Origin: Candidatus Izemoplasma sp.
GTDB taxonomy: Bacteria; Bacillota_I; Bacilli_A; Izemoplasmatales; Izemoplasmataceae
Assembly: GCA_007117835.1 (NCBI GenBank)
Contig: SKFU01000026.1
Span: forward strand, 1-52,304
Direction: 5' to 3'
Length of the DNA: 52,304 nucleotides
A program made the translations under genes and the position numbers. The notes beneath the pieces are model-generated. The model was not told where the DNA came from and ran no database searches. It saw only the letters and a list, made by a program, of their open reading frames with translations. Below, piece after piece: positions 25,682-34,700 of the stretch (position 1 is the first letter of the stretch; every line of letters begins with the position of its first letter).

Positions 25682-26560
25682 ATGAAGCCATTACCGTATA
25701 AACCAAATCCAGAATTGATTGAAACATTAAGTGATAAGGTGAGTGAAGACCCTAAATTAAAAGACTTTTTTATTCAACACGATATTTCTTACGAAATCAT
25801 TAAAGAAAATTTAAACACATTACTTATCTATCAAAATGAATCCAAACGATGTGATCCATGTGAGGGGTTGCATGTTTGCCAGCAAGATGTGCGGGGACAT
25901 AAACCCGTCTTGGTTTATGAAAACAATCAAATCCGCTTACACTATCAAGCCTGCGAGTATGAACAAGATGCATTAAAAAAACGTGAACTTGAACAGCGTG
26001 TTCACGCGTTATATATGCCAAAAATGATTTATCATGCGAGTCTTTCAGATTTTCATTTAGACTCTCAATTACGCAAAGATTTATACCATAAAATCATGAG
26101 TGCGATGAATCAAATGAAACTTGGTGAATCCATCAAAGGCTTATACTTATATGGACCATATCAAAAAGGAAAAACATACACACTCGGTGCCATTGCGAAT
26201 CACTGTTCAGTACTTGGCAAACGCGTAATCATTACTTACTACCCAGATCTTGTTAGAGAACTAAAAAGCAGCATTCGAGATGGTTCTTTAGAATCGCGCA
26301 TTCAAGCCCTCAAAGAAGTGGATGTTTTATTGCTTGATGATATCGGCGGTGATGCCATGAGTGAATGGGTTCGTGATGAGATTTTAGGTCCTATCTTACA
26401 ACATCGTCTGTTGGATGAAATGCCGACATATTTCTCATCCAATCTTTCGCCTGATGACTTAGCAAAAACACTGGCAGGTGGTACCCAGCAAAGTGATTTA
26501 ATCAAAGGGTATCGCATTGTTGAAAGAATCAAAGCATTGACCGAATCATTTAAGATGTAA
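25682..26560 (+). CDS. dnaI: Primosomal protein DnaI (helicase loader)
   Basis: A 292-residue AAA+ ATPase that loads the DnaC-type helicase. Walker A is GPYQKGKTY (within LYLYGPYQKGKTYTLGAIA) and Walker B is VLLLDDIGGD; an arginine-finger helix follows in WVRDEILGPILQHR. The N-terminal domain has a Cys/His cluster (C57, C60, H64, C66, H73, C91) matching the zinc-binding helicase-interaction domain of DnaI. It is the last gene of the run, and the Thr T-box promoter starts right after its stop. Confidence 0.94.
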   Translation: MKPLPYKPNPELIETLSDKVSEDPKLKDFFIQHDISYEIIKENLNTLLIYQNESKRCDPCEGLHVCQQDVRGHKPVLVYENNQIRLHYQACEYEQDALKKRELEQRVHALYMPKMIYHASLSDFHLDSQLRKDLYHKIMSAMNQMKLGESIKGLYLYGPYQKGKTYTLGAIANHCSVLGKRVIITYYPDLVRELKSSIRDGSLESRIQALKEVDVLLLDDIGGDAMSEWVRDEILGPILQHRLLDEMPTYFSSNLSPDDLAKTLAGGTQQSDLIKGYRIVERIKALTESFKM

Positions 26561-26564
26561 ATGG

Positions 26565-26593
26565 TTGACAAACCGAAAATGCTAAGCTATGAT
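26565..26593 (+). promoter_or_regulatory. Promoter of the Thr T-box operon
   Basis: TTGACA (26565-26570), 17-base spacer, TATGAT (26588-26593). Confidence 0.8.
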
Positions 26594-26599
26594 AAAGAC

Positions 26600-26805
26600 T
26601 AAAGATGATGAAGAGAACACGATTGTTTTAAATGTCAGCGAGGTAGGAAGGTGAAAGCTACCGATAAAAAACAATTACTATCTCAGAGTTGGACTCGAAA
26701 GAGATTCCCGTAATCCTGCGTTAAAGGTAATGAAGTGCTAGGTAACTAGAACTAAGGTGGTACCGCGGATTATGATTCGTCCTTATTTATTTAAGGACGA
26801 TTTTC
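26600..26805 (+). promoter_or_regulatory. T-box riboswitch, Thr specifier, upstream of mazG-thrS
   Basis: T-box core AAGGTGGTACCGCGGA at 26754-26769. Stem I pairs ATTGTTTT with AAAACAAT and GAGA with TCTC, leaving an internal loop TACTA on the 3' side; the specifier ACT (26677-26679) followed by A codes for threonine. The terminator is TCGTCCTTA / TAAGGACGA (26777-26785, 26792-26800) plus a T run. Confidence 0.93.
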
Positions 26806-26819
26806 TTTAGGAGGAAACG

Positions 26820-27134
26820 ATGAAAAAACCAGTCACAATTAACGCACTACAAGCCCATGTGAAGGCCGTCGATTACAAGCCCGATCAACACCATGAAGTG
26901 GTGTTAAAACTGTTTGAAGAAGTCGGCGAGTTGTCCGTTGAAATGCGAAAAGTACATCAACTTGGGCTAACAGAACAAAACAAACAAAATGTTAAGTATG
27001 AGCTTTACGATGTGATTCATTATGTCGTTCACATCGCCAATCTATATGGGATTGATTTAGAAGAAGCAATTCTTGCAAAAGACGCCATCAATCAGGTGCG
27101 TTATAAAGAACAAAGGGGTGAATCTAATGATTGA
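26820..27134 (+). CDS. MazG-like nucleotide pyrophosphohydrolase
   Basis: A 104-residue all-helical NTP pyrophosphatase of the MazG/iMazG superfamily. The metal-binding signature is visible as EEVGEL and then ELYDVIHYVVHIAN (E..E and E..D). Such proteins hydrolyse (d)NTPs, often damaged ones. The gene lies between the Thr T-box terminator and thrS and overlaps thrS by 8 bases, so it is expressed when threonine tRNA is uncharged. The exact substrate is not known. Confidence 0.85.
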   Translation: MKKPVTINALQAHVKAVDYKPDQHHEVVLKLFEEVGELSVEMRKVHQLGLTEQNKQNVKYELYDVIHYVVHIANLYGIDLEEAILAKDAINQVRYKEQRGESND

Positions 27135-29046
27135 AATTCGTTTAAATGATGGTTCAGTTAAAAATTATGACAAAGGCATTACCATTGAACACATTGCTAA
27201 AGATTTATCGTCAAGTTTAGCAAAAAAAAGTATCGCCGGTTGGGTTAATGACGAACTGTATGATTTAAACCGACCAATCTTATCAAACAGTCGTGTCACA
27301 ATTGTAACTAAGGATGACGCAAAAGCTTTTGAGGTTTTGAATCATTCGACTGCTCACCTCATGGCGCAAGCAGTTAAAAGATTGTATCCTGATGCTCAAT
27401 TTGGTGTCGGTCCCGCCATCAAAGAGGGTTTTTACTACGACATTGCTACAGCGCATAAAATTGGTGAAGAAGACCTCGCGTTGATTGAAAAAGAAATGCG
27501 TAAAATCATCCAAGAACAAACGCCAATGTCTCGCCAAGTATTAACCCGTCAAGAAGCTCTAGAACGTTTTGAAAACGATCCTTTTAAAACCGAATTAATT
27601 CAAGAGCTACCTGAAGATGAACCCATCAGTATTTATACACAAGGTGAATTTGTCGATTTATGCCGTGGGGGTCATGTTGGAAATACCAAACATATTAAAT
27701 TTTTTAAACTGCTTAGCATTGCCGGTGCTTACTGGCGTGGTGACAGTGACCGTGGCATGCTTCAAAGAATTTATGGCACCAGTTGGTTTACCAAAGAAGC
27801 CCTTGAAAACCATCTTAAGGTGCTTGAAGAACGCAAGGCGCGTGACCACCGTAAACTGGGGAAAGAACTACGTATTTTTGAACTCAATAGAGATGCTGGA
27901 CAAGGACTTGCAATGTGGTTACCCAATGGCTACACTGTTCGCAAAGTACTGGAAGATTATGTATACAAATTAGAACGTAAAGCGGGATACAAACATATTT
28001 CAACCCCGATACTTGGGACCAAGCGCCTATACGAAATTAGTGGTCATTGGTCACATTACCGTGAAAATATGTTTCCAGTCATGCACCGTGATGGCGAAGA
28101 CTTTGTGTTAAGACCGATGAGTTGTCCACACCATGCCTTAGTGTATCAAAGTGAGTTAAGAAGTTATCGTGATTTACCGATACGTTACGCTGAAATTGTA
28201 ACCCAACATCGCTACGAGGCCAGTGGTGCACTCACAGGGCTAGAACGTGTCCGCGCTATGACGCTTACTGATGCGCATTTGTTTGTTCGTGAAGACCAAA
28301 TTAAAGAAGAAGTGCTTGCGGCCTACAACTTAATCCTTACGGCAATTCAAGACTTAGGCCTTGAGATTGATTACGTAGAACTTGCATTGCGCGATCATGA
28401 TAAAGGCAAATTCCATGATAATGATGCATTGTGGGACTTGGCTGAATCCATGCTAAAATCATTATTAGAAGAAGAGAATATTGAATATATTGAAATGGTC
28501 GGTGAAGCCGCATTTTATGGACCAAAAATAGACATACAAGTACGCACTGCAATGGACCATGTGATTACCATGAGCACAGTTCAACTCGATTTCTTATTGC
28601 CGGAAAACTTTGATTTAAACTACATCGGAAATGATGGGGAAAAGCATCGACCTGTGGTAATCCATCGCGGACTTATCTCAACATGGGAACGCTTAATGAG
28701 TATTCTTTTAGAACAGTATAAGGGGGCTTTTCCAACATGGTTAGCGCCTGTACAAATCAAAATCATTCCTGTCAACACTGAAGCGCATGGCACTTACGCC
28801 AAAGCACTAAACGATCAGTTTATTGATTTAGATATTCGCAGTGAACTCGATTTAAGAGAAGAGAAATTGGGTTACAAAATCCGCGAAGCACAAACCCAAA
28901 AAATTCCTTATCAATTGGTCATCGGGGACGAAGAATTAAACAATAATTCAGTCACATACCGTGCCTATGGGAAAAAAGAACAAGTGACACTAAGTTTAGA
29001 AGCATTTTTTGATTTTATACAAGCCCAAATTCGTACAAAAAAATAG
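27127..29046 (+). CDS. thrS: Threonyl-tRNA synthetase
   Basis: A 639-residue class II synthetase. It has an N-terminal TGS domain (about 1-60), an editing domain with NHSTAHLMAQA and CRGGHV, and a catalytic core with motif 2 (SGALTGLERVRAMTLTDAH), FVLRPMSCPHH (zinc Cys) and motif 3-like HRGLISTWERL. The C-terminal anticodon-binding domain starts near WLAPVQIKIIPV. The ATG at 27127 is preceded by GGGGTGA; a longer reading from 27073 runs inside mazG and is rejected. Control is by the Thr T-box. Confidence 0.97.
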   Translation: MIEIRLNDGSVKNYDKGITIEHIAKDLSSSLAKKSIAGWVNDELYDLNRPILSNSRVTIVTKDDAKAFEVLNHSTAHLMAQAVKRLYPDAQFGVGPAIKEGFYYDIATAHKIGEEDLALIEKEMRKIIQEQTPMSRQVLTRQEALERFENDPFKTELIQELPEDEPISIYTQGEFVDLCRGGHVGNTKHIKFFKLLSIAGAYWRGDSDRGMLQRIYGTSWFTKEALENHLKVLEERKARDHRKLGKELRIFELNRDAGQGLAMWLPNGYTVRKVLEDYVYKLERKAGYKHISTPILGTKRLYEISGHWSHYRENMFPVMHRDGEDFVLRPMSCPHHALVYQSELRSYRDLPIRYAEIVTQHRYEASGALTGLERVRAMTLTDAHLFVREDQIKEEVLAAYNLILTAIQDLGLEIDYVELALRDHDKGKFHDNDALWDLAESMLKSLLEEENIEYIEMVGEAAFYGPKIDIQVRTAMDHVITMSTVQLDFLLPENFDLNYIGNDGEKHRPVVIHRGLISTWERLMSILLEQYKGAFPTWLAPVQIKIIPVNTEAHGTYAKALNDQFIDLDIRSELDLREEKLGYKIREAQTQKIPYQLVIGDEELNNNSVTYRAYGKKEQVTLSLEAFFDFIQAQIRTKK

Positions 29047-29067
29047 TTCGTCTGAACTATTTTTTTG
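29041..29067. terminator. Bidirectional terminator between thrS and rqcH
   Basis: 9-bp stem AAATAGTTC / GAACTATTT (29041-29049, 29054-29062) with loop GTCT and a T8 run; the stop codons of both convergent genes lie in it. Confidence 0.85.
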
Positions 29068-30727
29068 TTGGATTAACTAAAGCATTCACAAAGTTTTCAT
29101 CTGGATCAATGTATATAGTTTTGTGGCCTTCATAACGGACAAAACAACCATGTTTACCGGGGATCTTTTTAACGTGTTTAATCGATGTATAATCCACAGG
29201 AACACTTGATGATAAACGCATTTTCGAGTAATAAGCAGCAAGTTGAGCTGCGGTGCGAATGGTTGTTTCACTTAAGGGCAATGGATGTTTAACCACCACA
29301 TGTGCACCAGGCGCTTCTTTGACATGAAAAAAGACGTGTTGATAATGTGCGATTTGGTGTGTAATGATGTTGTTTTGCTCATTGTTTTTACCCACCAATA
29401 TCTCAATGCCTAAAGAATCTTTTACGGTGATAAAAGGCGCACTTTTTCTTTTTGTCGTACGCTTTTTCGGTTTTAGATATCGATGGTTTTCAAGTTCTTC
29501 ACGGATACTCTCAATCTCGGATAAGCGGGCATGTTCAAGCTGACTTTCTATTAACCTAAAATAGTTTAGTTCCGTTTGTGCAAGACGGTACTGTTTTTTG
29601 ATAAAAGGTACACTGCGTTTAATCTTTTTGTATTGATTGAAGTAATGAAGACTGTTTTCAATGGGTGTTTTTTTGATGTCTAAAGGAATCGTAATGTGTT
29701 GATTGTCATAGTAGTTAAGTAGTTCAACATTGCGATCACCTTTTTTAACTGCATGCAAATTGGCTTGTAAAAGCTCCCCGTAAAGACGGTATGCGTCCAT
29801 TGTCTCATCACGGTGCAACTGTTTAACAAGTTTTTCTAGTTTGTCTTTTTGCTTATCAATTTGACGGTCGACAAAATCAACAATATCTTTAGCCGATTGT
29901 TTCAGCTGTTGTGTATGTTCAACAGCATGGTGAAAAACATCAAGCAGGTCAACCACACTGGGATGGGTTTCAAGATTGTTGTTAAGATGGCTTAACTGAT
30001 AAACAGCGTAGGCACGCTTAGGACAAGAAACAAGTGTATACTGTGTTTCATTAATCAGTGCATTAAAGACTGCATACGGTGTTTCATCTTGCCTTGATAG
30101 GCGATGAAAAAACTCTTGAATTAACAGTGGAGACACACCAGAAAAATCATGAATTAGTTTTCGGCTGCTCGCAGGATTAAATGACTTAAAAAACTTTTCT
30201 AACGCCACCTTGTCAAATGGATTAATCCTTTGATCGATTGGATAAACATACTTTGCAGTAGGGGTTATCGTACGGTCATGGCCATCAAACGGTCCGGTTT
30301 TCTTTAAGGCATCTAAAATACTATTGTGTGCATCGGTGACAATCATATTGGCATCTTTGCCAAGCGTTTCAACAATTAGGTGTTTATGGGTTAAATCACC
30401 AAGTTCATTACGGGTTTTAAGTGTTATCGTCACCACGCGATCATTGTTGTTTTGAGATATTTTTTCAATCGTACCACCCTCTAAATGTTTTCTTAAAAAC
30501 ATGCAAAACATGGGTGGATGTGCAGGTGTGTCAAAATCTTCAAACGTACGGTGAATCCGTGAATATTGTGGATGAATACTAATTAGAACTCGGTGTGTTT
30601 GGTTGGTGCGTATCACGAGTAAAAAATCGCTGGGGTTCAGCTGATATATTTTATTGATTCGCCCATGCGTAATGGTCGATTGTAAATCAGCGACAACATG
30701 TCGCAATGTGACACCATCAAAACTCAT
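29057..30727 (-). CDS. rqcH: NFACT-family ribosome quality control protein RqcH
   Basis: A 556-residue Rqc2 homologue, formerly annotated as fibronectin-binding protein FbpA. It binds split 50S subunits with stalled peptidyl-tRNA and adds alanine tails for degradation. The NFACT-N domain (MSFDGVTLRHVVADL, with the functional D96-R97 pair in NNNDRVV) is followed by HhH and coiled-coil regions (about 250-420) and the C-terminal NFACT-R domain (GAHVVVKHPLPLSETT, PGKHGCFVRYEG). The ATG at 30727 is preferred to an upstream reading from 30760, which would run through the promoter. Confidence 0.93.
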   Translation of the reverse strand: MSFDGVTLRHVVADLQSTITHGRINKIYQLNPSDFLLVIRTNQTHRVLISIHPQYSRIHRTFEDFDTPAHPPMFCMFLRKHLEGGTIEKISQNNNDRVVTITLKTRNELGDLTHKHLIVETLGKDANMIVTDAHNSILDALKKTGPFDGHDRTITPTAKYVYPIDQRINPFDKVALEKFFKSFNPASSRKLIHDFSGVSPLLIQEFFHRLSRQDETPYAVFNALINETQYTLVSCPKRAYAVYQLSHLNNNLETHPSVVDLLDVFHHAVEHTQQLKQSAKDIVDFVDRQIDKQKDKLEKLVKQLHRDETMDAYRLYGELLQANLHAVKKGDRNVELLNYYDNQHITIPLDIKKTPIENSLHYFNQYKKIKRSVPFIKKQYRLAQTELNYFRLIESQLEHARLSEIESIREELENHRYLKPKKRTTKRKSAPFITVKDSLGIEILVGKNNEQNNIITHQIAHYQHVFFHVKEAPGAHVVVKHPLPLSETTIRTAAQLAAYYSKMRLSSSVPVDYTSIKHVKKIPGKHGCFVRYEGHKTIYIDPDENFVNALVNPTKK

Positions 30728-30730
30728 AAA

Positions 30731-30751
30731 ATCACCGATTTCATTATACCA
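30731..30751 (-). promoter_or_regulatory. Extended -10 promoter with near-leaderless start, rqcH
   Basis: On the minus strand TGGTATAAT (TATAAT complement of 30743-30748) is followed after 6 bases by GGTGAT (complement of 30731-30736), then the ATG at 30727. Confidence 0.6.
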
Positions 30752-30821
30752 TAGAAACAAAATGCATCATAAAAAAGATATTTAATACTTACAATATTGG
30801 TTAAGAAGTGTTATTATTATA

Positions 30822-30827
30822 TATAAT
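30822..30827 (+). promoter_or_regulatory. Probable -10 box of gmk-rpoZ
   Basis: TATAAT lies 27 bases before the gmk start. A TTGGTT at 30797-30802 gives a 19-base spacer, longer than optimal. The intergenic region is shared with the divergent rqcH promoter. Confidence 0.45.
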
Positions 30828-30854
30828 ACAAATTCCAGTCAAAGGAGCGATCAA

Positions 30855-31484
30855 ATGAAACTGAATGAACGTGGCTTACTCATCGTTTTGAGTGGTCCTT
30901 CTGGTGTTGGTAAAGGTACTGTTAGAAAAGCATTGTTTGAGTTGGAAGGACACGACTTAGTGTATTCTATTTCAATGACGACACGCCCTCCAAGAGACGG
31001 GGAAGTGGATGGTGTTGATTATTATTTCGTAAGTTGTCAAGAATTTGAAGAACGCATTAAGAATGACGCATTTTTAGAGTGGGCTGAGTTTGTTGGGCAC
31101 TATTATGGTACCCCCAAAGACAAAGTTGAAGACCATTTAAAAGCGGGTCGAGAAGTTGTTTTAGAAGTTGAAGTGCAAGGTGCACTTCAAGTCAGAAATA
31201 AAACCAAAGATGGTGTTTTTATCTTTGTCGCACCACCGAATAAAGAAGCACTTTACCGTCGTTTACTAAGACGTGGCACAGAATCAGATCAAGTGATTCA
31301 AAAACGTATGGATAAGGCTGAAAGAGAATTTCCTTTGGCCCATAAATATGATTATATTGTGGTCAATGATGAAGTCACAAATGCGGCTGACCGTATTTTA
31401 GCGATTATTCGTGCTGAACATGCACGCACGGAACGCTCAATTCATAAATATCTAGAAATGTTGGAGGTTATAGAACATGAGTAA
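30855..31484 (+). CDS. gmk: Guanylate kinase
   Basis: A 209-residue kinase converting GMP to GDP, an essential nucleotide step. The P-loop is SGPSGVGKGTV, followed by MTTRPPRDGEVDGVDYYFVS, FLEWAEFVGHYYGTP and the lid LLRRGTESDQVIQKRM. AAGGAGCG precedes the start. The usual order gmk-rpoZ is kept and the genes overlap by 8 bases. Confidence 0.96.
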   Translation: MKLNERGLLIVLSGPSGVGKGTVRKALFELEGHDLVYSISMTTRPPRDGEVDGVDYYFVSCQEFEERIKNDAFLEWAEFVGHYYGTPKDKVEDHLKAGREVVLEVEVQGALQVRNKTKDGVFIFVAPPNKEALYRRLLRRGTESDQVIQKRMDKAEREFPLAHKYDYIVVNDEVTNAADRILAIIRAEHARTERSIHKYLEMLEVIEHE

Positions 31485-31695
31485 AAATGAAGAAGGTTTA
31501 CGCTACCCATCGATTGATGATTTATTAGAAACCATCGATTCTAAATACAAATTGGCGTATACAAGCGCCATTCGCGCTAAAATCATTAAAGAAAAAGAAG
31601 ATTACATGATTGAAGCCAAATGTAGTAAACCTGTGGGTATTGCACTTGAAGAAATTGCCGCACGTAAAATTACCATTAGCTTTGAAAAAAAATAG
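31477..31695 (+). CDS. rpoZ: RNA polymerase omega subunit
   Basis: A 72-residue small subunit that stabilises the RNA polymerase beta' fold. RYPSIDDLLETIDSKYKLAYTSAIRAKII and the C-terminal KPVGIALEEIAARKI are typical. It overlaps gmk by 8 bases with AGGAGGT-like GGAGGTT inside gmk as ribosome-binding site, so translation is coupled. It is followed at once by a terminator; dnaK-like or priA genes that often follow are not adjacent. Confidence 0.94.
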   Translation: MSKNEEGLRYPSIDDLLETIDSKYKLAYTSAIRAKIIKEKEDYMIEAKCSKPVGIALEEIAARKITISFEKK

Positions 31696-31716
31696 TAGAG
31701 TAGTCTACTATTTTTT
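31691..31716 (+). terminator. Terminator after rpoZ
   Basis: 9-bp stem AATAGTAGA / TCTACTATT (31691-31699, 31704-31712), loop GTAG, T6 run. Confidence 0.85.
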
Positions 31717-31725
31717 ATTAAAAGT

Positions 31726-31733
31726 GCTATAAT
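31726..31733 (+). promoter_or_regulatory. Extended -10 of polC
   Basis: TGCTATAAT ends 29 bases before the polC start, with TATAAT at 31728-31733. The -35 position falls in the T run of the preceding terminator and is poor, so the extended -10 probably carries recognition. Confidence 0.55.
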
Positions 31734-31761
31734 ATTATACAGGAACAATTGGAGTGATTGC

Positions 31762-34700
31762 ATGAATAAAACCTTCCATGAACATTTTATAAAACTGCTC
31801 GATTTACTTGACTTAAATGATTACAAGGAAACCATTAAAGGACAGCTCATTGAGGTTACAATTGATGATGCACGTGCGGCATGGTTTTTTAATATAGAGC
31901 TAGAAAAACCTTTAGATATTGAGACATTTGAGTTGTTCAACGCCCGTCTCAATCGATTACCAGACACCCTTGCGTCTTGTCAATCTGTCAAGGCGCATTT
32001 TGAATACCACTCGATTCATGATGACTATTTAGTGGACTACTATCATTATGTACTAAAGCATCTTCAAACAGTGAAGCCGAGGTATCATGCCATGGGTGAT
32101 TTCGCGGTCGAACAACACGGTACACACCTGAAAATATTATGCCCTGAAGATGGCAATTATGTCCAAGATTTATTGTTTGATATTTCACAAAACCTTTCAG
32201 AGTTAGGCTTTCAAGTTGACCTAAGTGTTAAATATTGTGAACACACACCGACCATTACTGAGCGCATCCAAGAAATATCCGAACAAGATTTATTTGAAGA
32301 ATTGTATGAGTCGGCACCAGAAAAACGTTACATTCACTATAAGGATCGAACCATCAATAAAGTCACCCATAAGATATCAGATATTCCAATCACCGACGAT
32401 CAGTTAATTCAATATAAATCTTTAAACAATAAAGCAAACTTTACAATCGAAGGCATCGTAACCAGTGTTGAAATCCGTAAACTCAATGCCTCTACGACGC
32501 TTTACACCTTCGTCATTAGCGATGATGAAGACTCAGTTTACGTCAAAAAATTCGTTCGTGAATCTGAAGAAAACGCCTTTTTAGCTGCGACCAAACAAGA
32601 CATGCATATGAAAGCACAAGGTGCTGCACAATACGATCAGTTTGTGAACGAGGTCGTTTTAACAGCACAAACGCTTGCCCGCACAGACCAAATAATTCAA
32701 AAAGAAAAGCGACTCGATGATGCACAAACACGTCGCGTTGAGCTCCACTTACACAGCAAAATGTCAACGTTAGATGGTATTGATTCAATACGAGACAGTG
32801 TTGAAACCGCGATTCGCTTTAAACACCCCGCAATTGCCTTAACTGACCACAATTGTGTGCAAGCTTTTCCCGAACTTTATAAAGCCACATTAAATAAACC
32901 AATCAAGCCTATTTACGGCGCAGAACTGTCTATTGTTCACGATGATAAAACCACCATTGCACAGGGTGATTTTGAGGGTACACTTGATGCGATTACCTAT
33001 GTTGTGTTTGACATAGAAACCACCGGTTTAAGTGCGACTTATGATAAAATCATTGAAATATCTGCGATTAAAATTAAAAACCATCAAATCATTGATCAGT
33101 TTGATGTTTTCATCAATCCAGAACAACCTTTATCTGCGTTTACAAAAAAACTGACAGGAATCCAAGAATCCGATGTTAACCAGGCGCAAACAATTGCGCA
33201 CGTCATGCCAAAGTTTGTTGAGTTCATTGAAGGCACTGTACTTGTTGCGCATAATGCCTCTTTTGATACGGGACATATTCAAGAAAACCTGAAACGACTC
33301 AAGCTATTTAAGCAACCGTACCCATCGATTGATACGTTACAAATTGCCAGACAAGTTTATGGGGACAAACTGAAACGCTTTAACTTAAAAGCCGTCGCCA
33401 GATACTTTAAAGTAGACCTTAAGCAACACCACCGCGCTGAATATGATACACGTGCAACGAGTGATATCTTTATGCATATGCTTGAAGATTTACGCCGGCT
33501 AGGTGTTCAAACATTTTCCGACCTCAATCAATTAAAACGTTTTAACAAAGCGCATAATCCGTACGCCAATGCGATGACAAAACATGTGACTGTATTGGTT
33601 AAAAACGCAGTTGGACTAAAAAATCTATATCGACTGATATCGCTGGCAAACACCACATATTTTGAAAAAGAAGCCAGGGTGCCATGGTCTGTGTTAAACA
33701 AACATAGAGAAGGGTTGTTGATTGGTTCTGGATGTTTCAATAGTGACTGGTTTGAAACCGCATTGAATTTAGGAAAATCTCAGCTTGAGGCCATCATCAC
33801 ACGCTATGATTTTATCGAGATTCAACCACTCGAAGATATGGTTCATTTGTTTGAAAGTGATTTATTATATAAAGACGCAACTACCGGAAAACTCACACGT
33901 GATGAAAAGCGTTATGAAGTCATAAAAAACAGACTCATAACGATTATTAATCAAGTGATTGAAGTATCCGATAATGCGGGTATTCCCGTAGTCGCGACTG
34001 GCGATGTTCATCACATTGAAGCACAGGCTGTCAAGTACCGAGATATTTACATAAGAACACCAATCGTCGGTGGTGGTTATCACACGTTAGCCCGTGTTCA
34101 AAATATACCATCTCAGTTTTATCGTACGACAAAAGAAATGATTTCAGCGTTTGATTTTTTAGATGCTAAACGCGCCCAAGAAATCGTTGTAAAAAACAGT
34201 CGAAAGATTGCGGAAATGATTGAACATGTTATCCCATTTAAAAATGAACTATACGCCCCGACTGATGATTTTTTAGCCAACGAAGGGATCCTTTCAATTG
34301 AGAAGAAGATGCTAGATATGGTCTATCAACGTGCGCACGAACGTTATGGTAATCCACTGCCTAAGTTGGTTCAAACACGACTTAAAAAAGAACTCGATTC
34401 AATCACTAAAAATCAATTTTCAACCGTCTATTACATTTCTCATTTACTGGTAAAAAAATCGTTAGATGAAGGTTATTTAGTCGGTTCTAGGGGTAGTGTT
34501 GGATCAAGCTTAGTTGCGACGCTTATGGATATCACTGAAGTCAATCCGTTGCCGCCACATTACGTGTGTTCAAAATCTCATTTTAGCAGTTTTAAAATGA
34601 CCTCAGATGAAGTCATTCAGTACGGGGTAAATAATGATGAAAAAGCGTTTCAAGTTGAACTTAATAAAGTCGCAACAGGATTTGATTTGAAACCTTTAAC

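Noticed and set aside
27073-27126. N-terminal extension of ThrS inside mazG
   Set aside because: The normal TGS start MIEIRLNDG is at 27127 with GGGGTGA before it.
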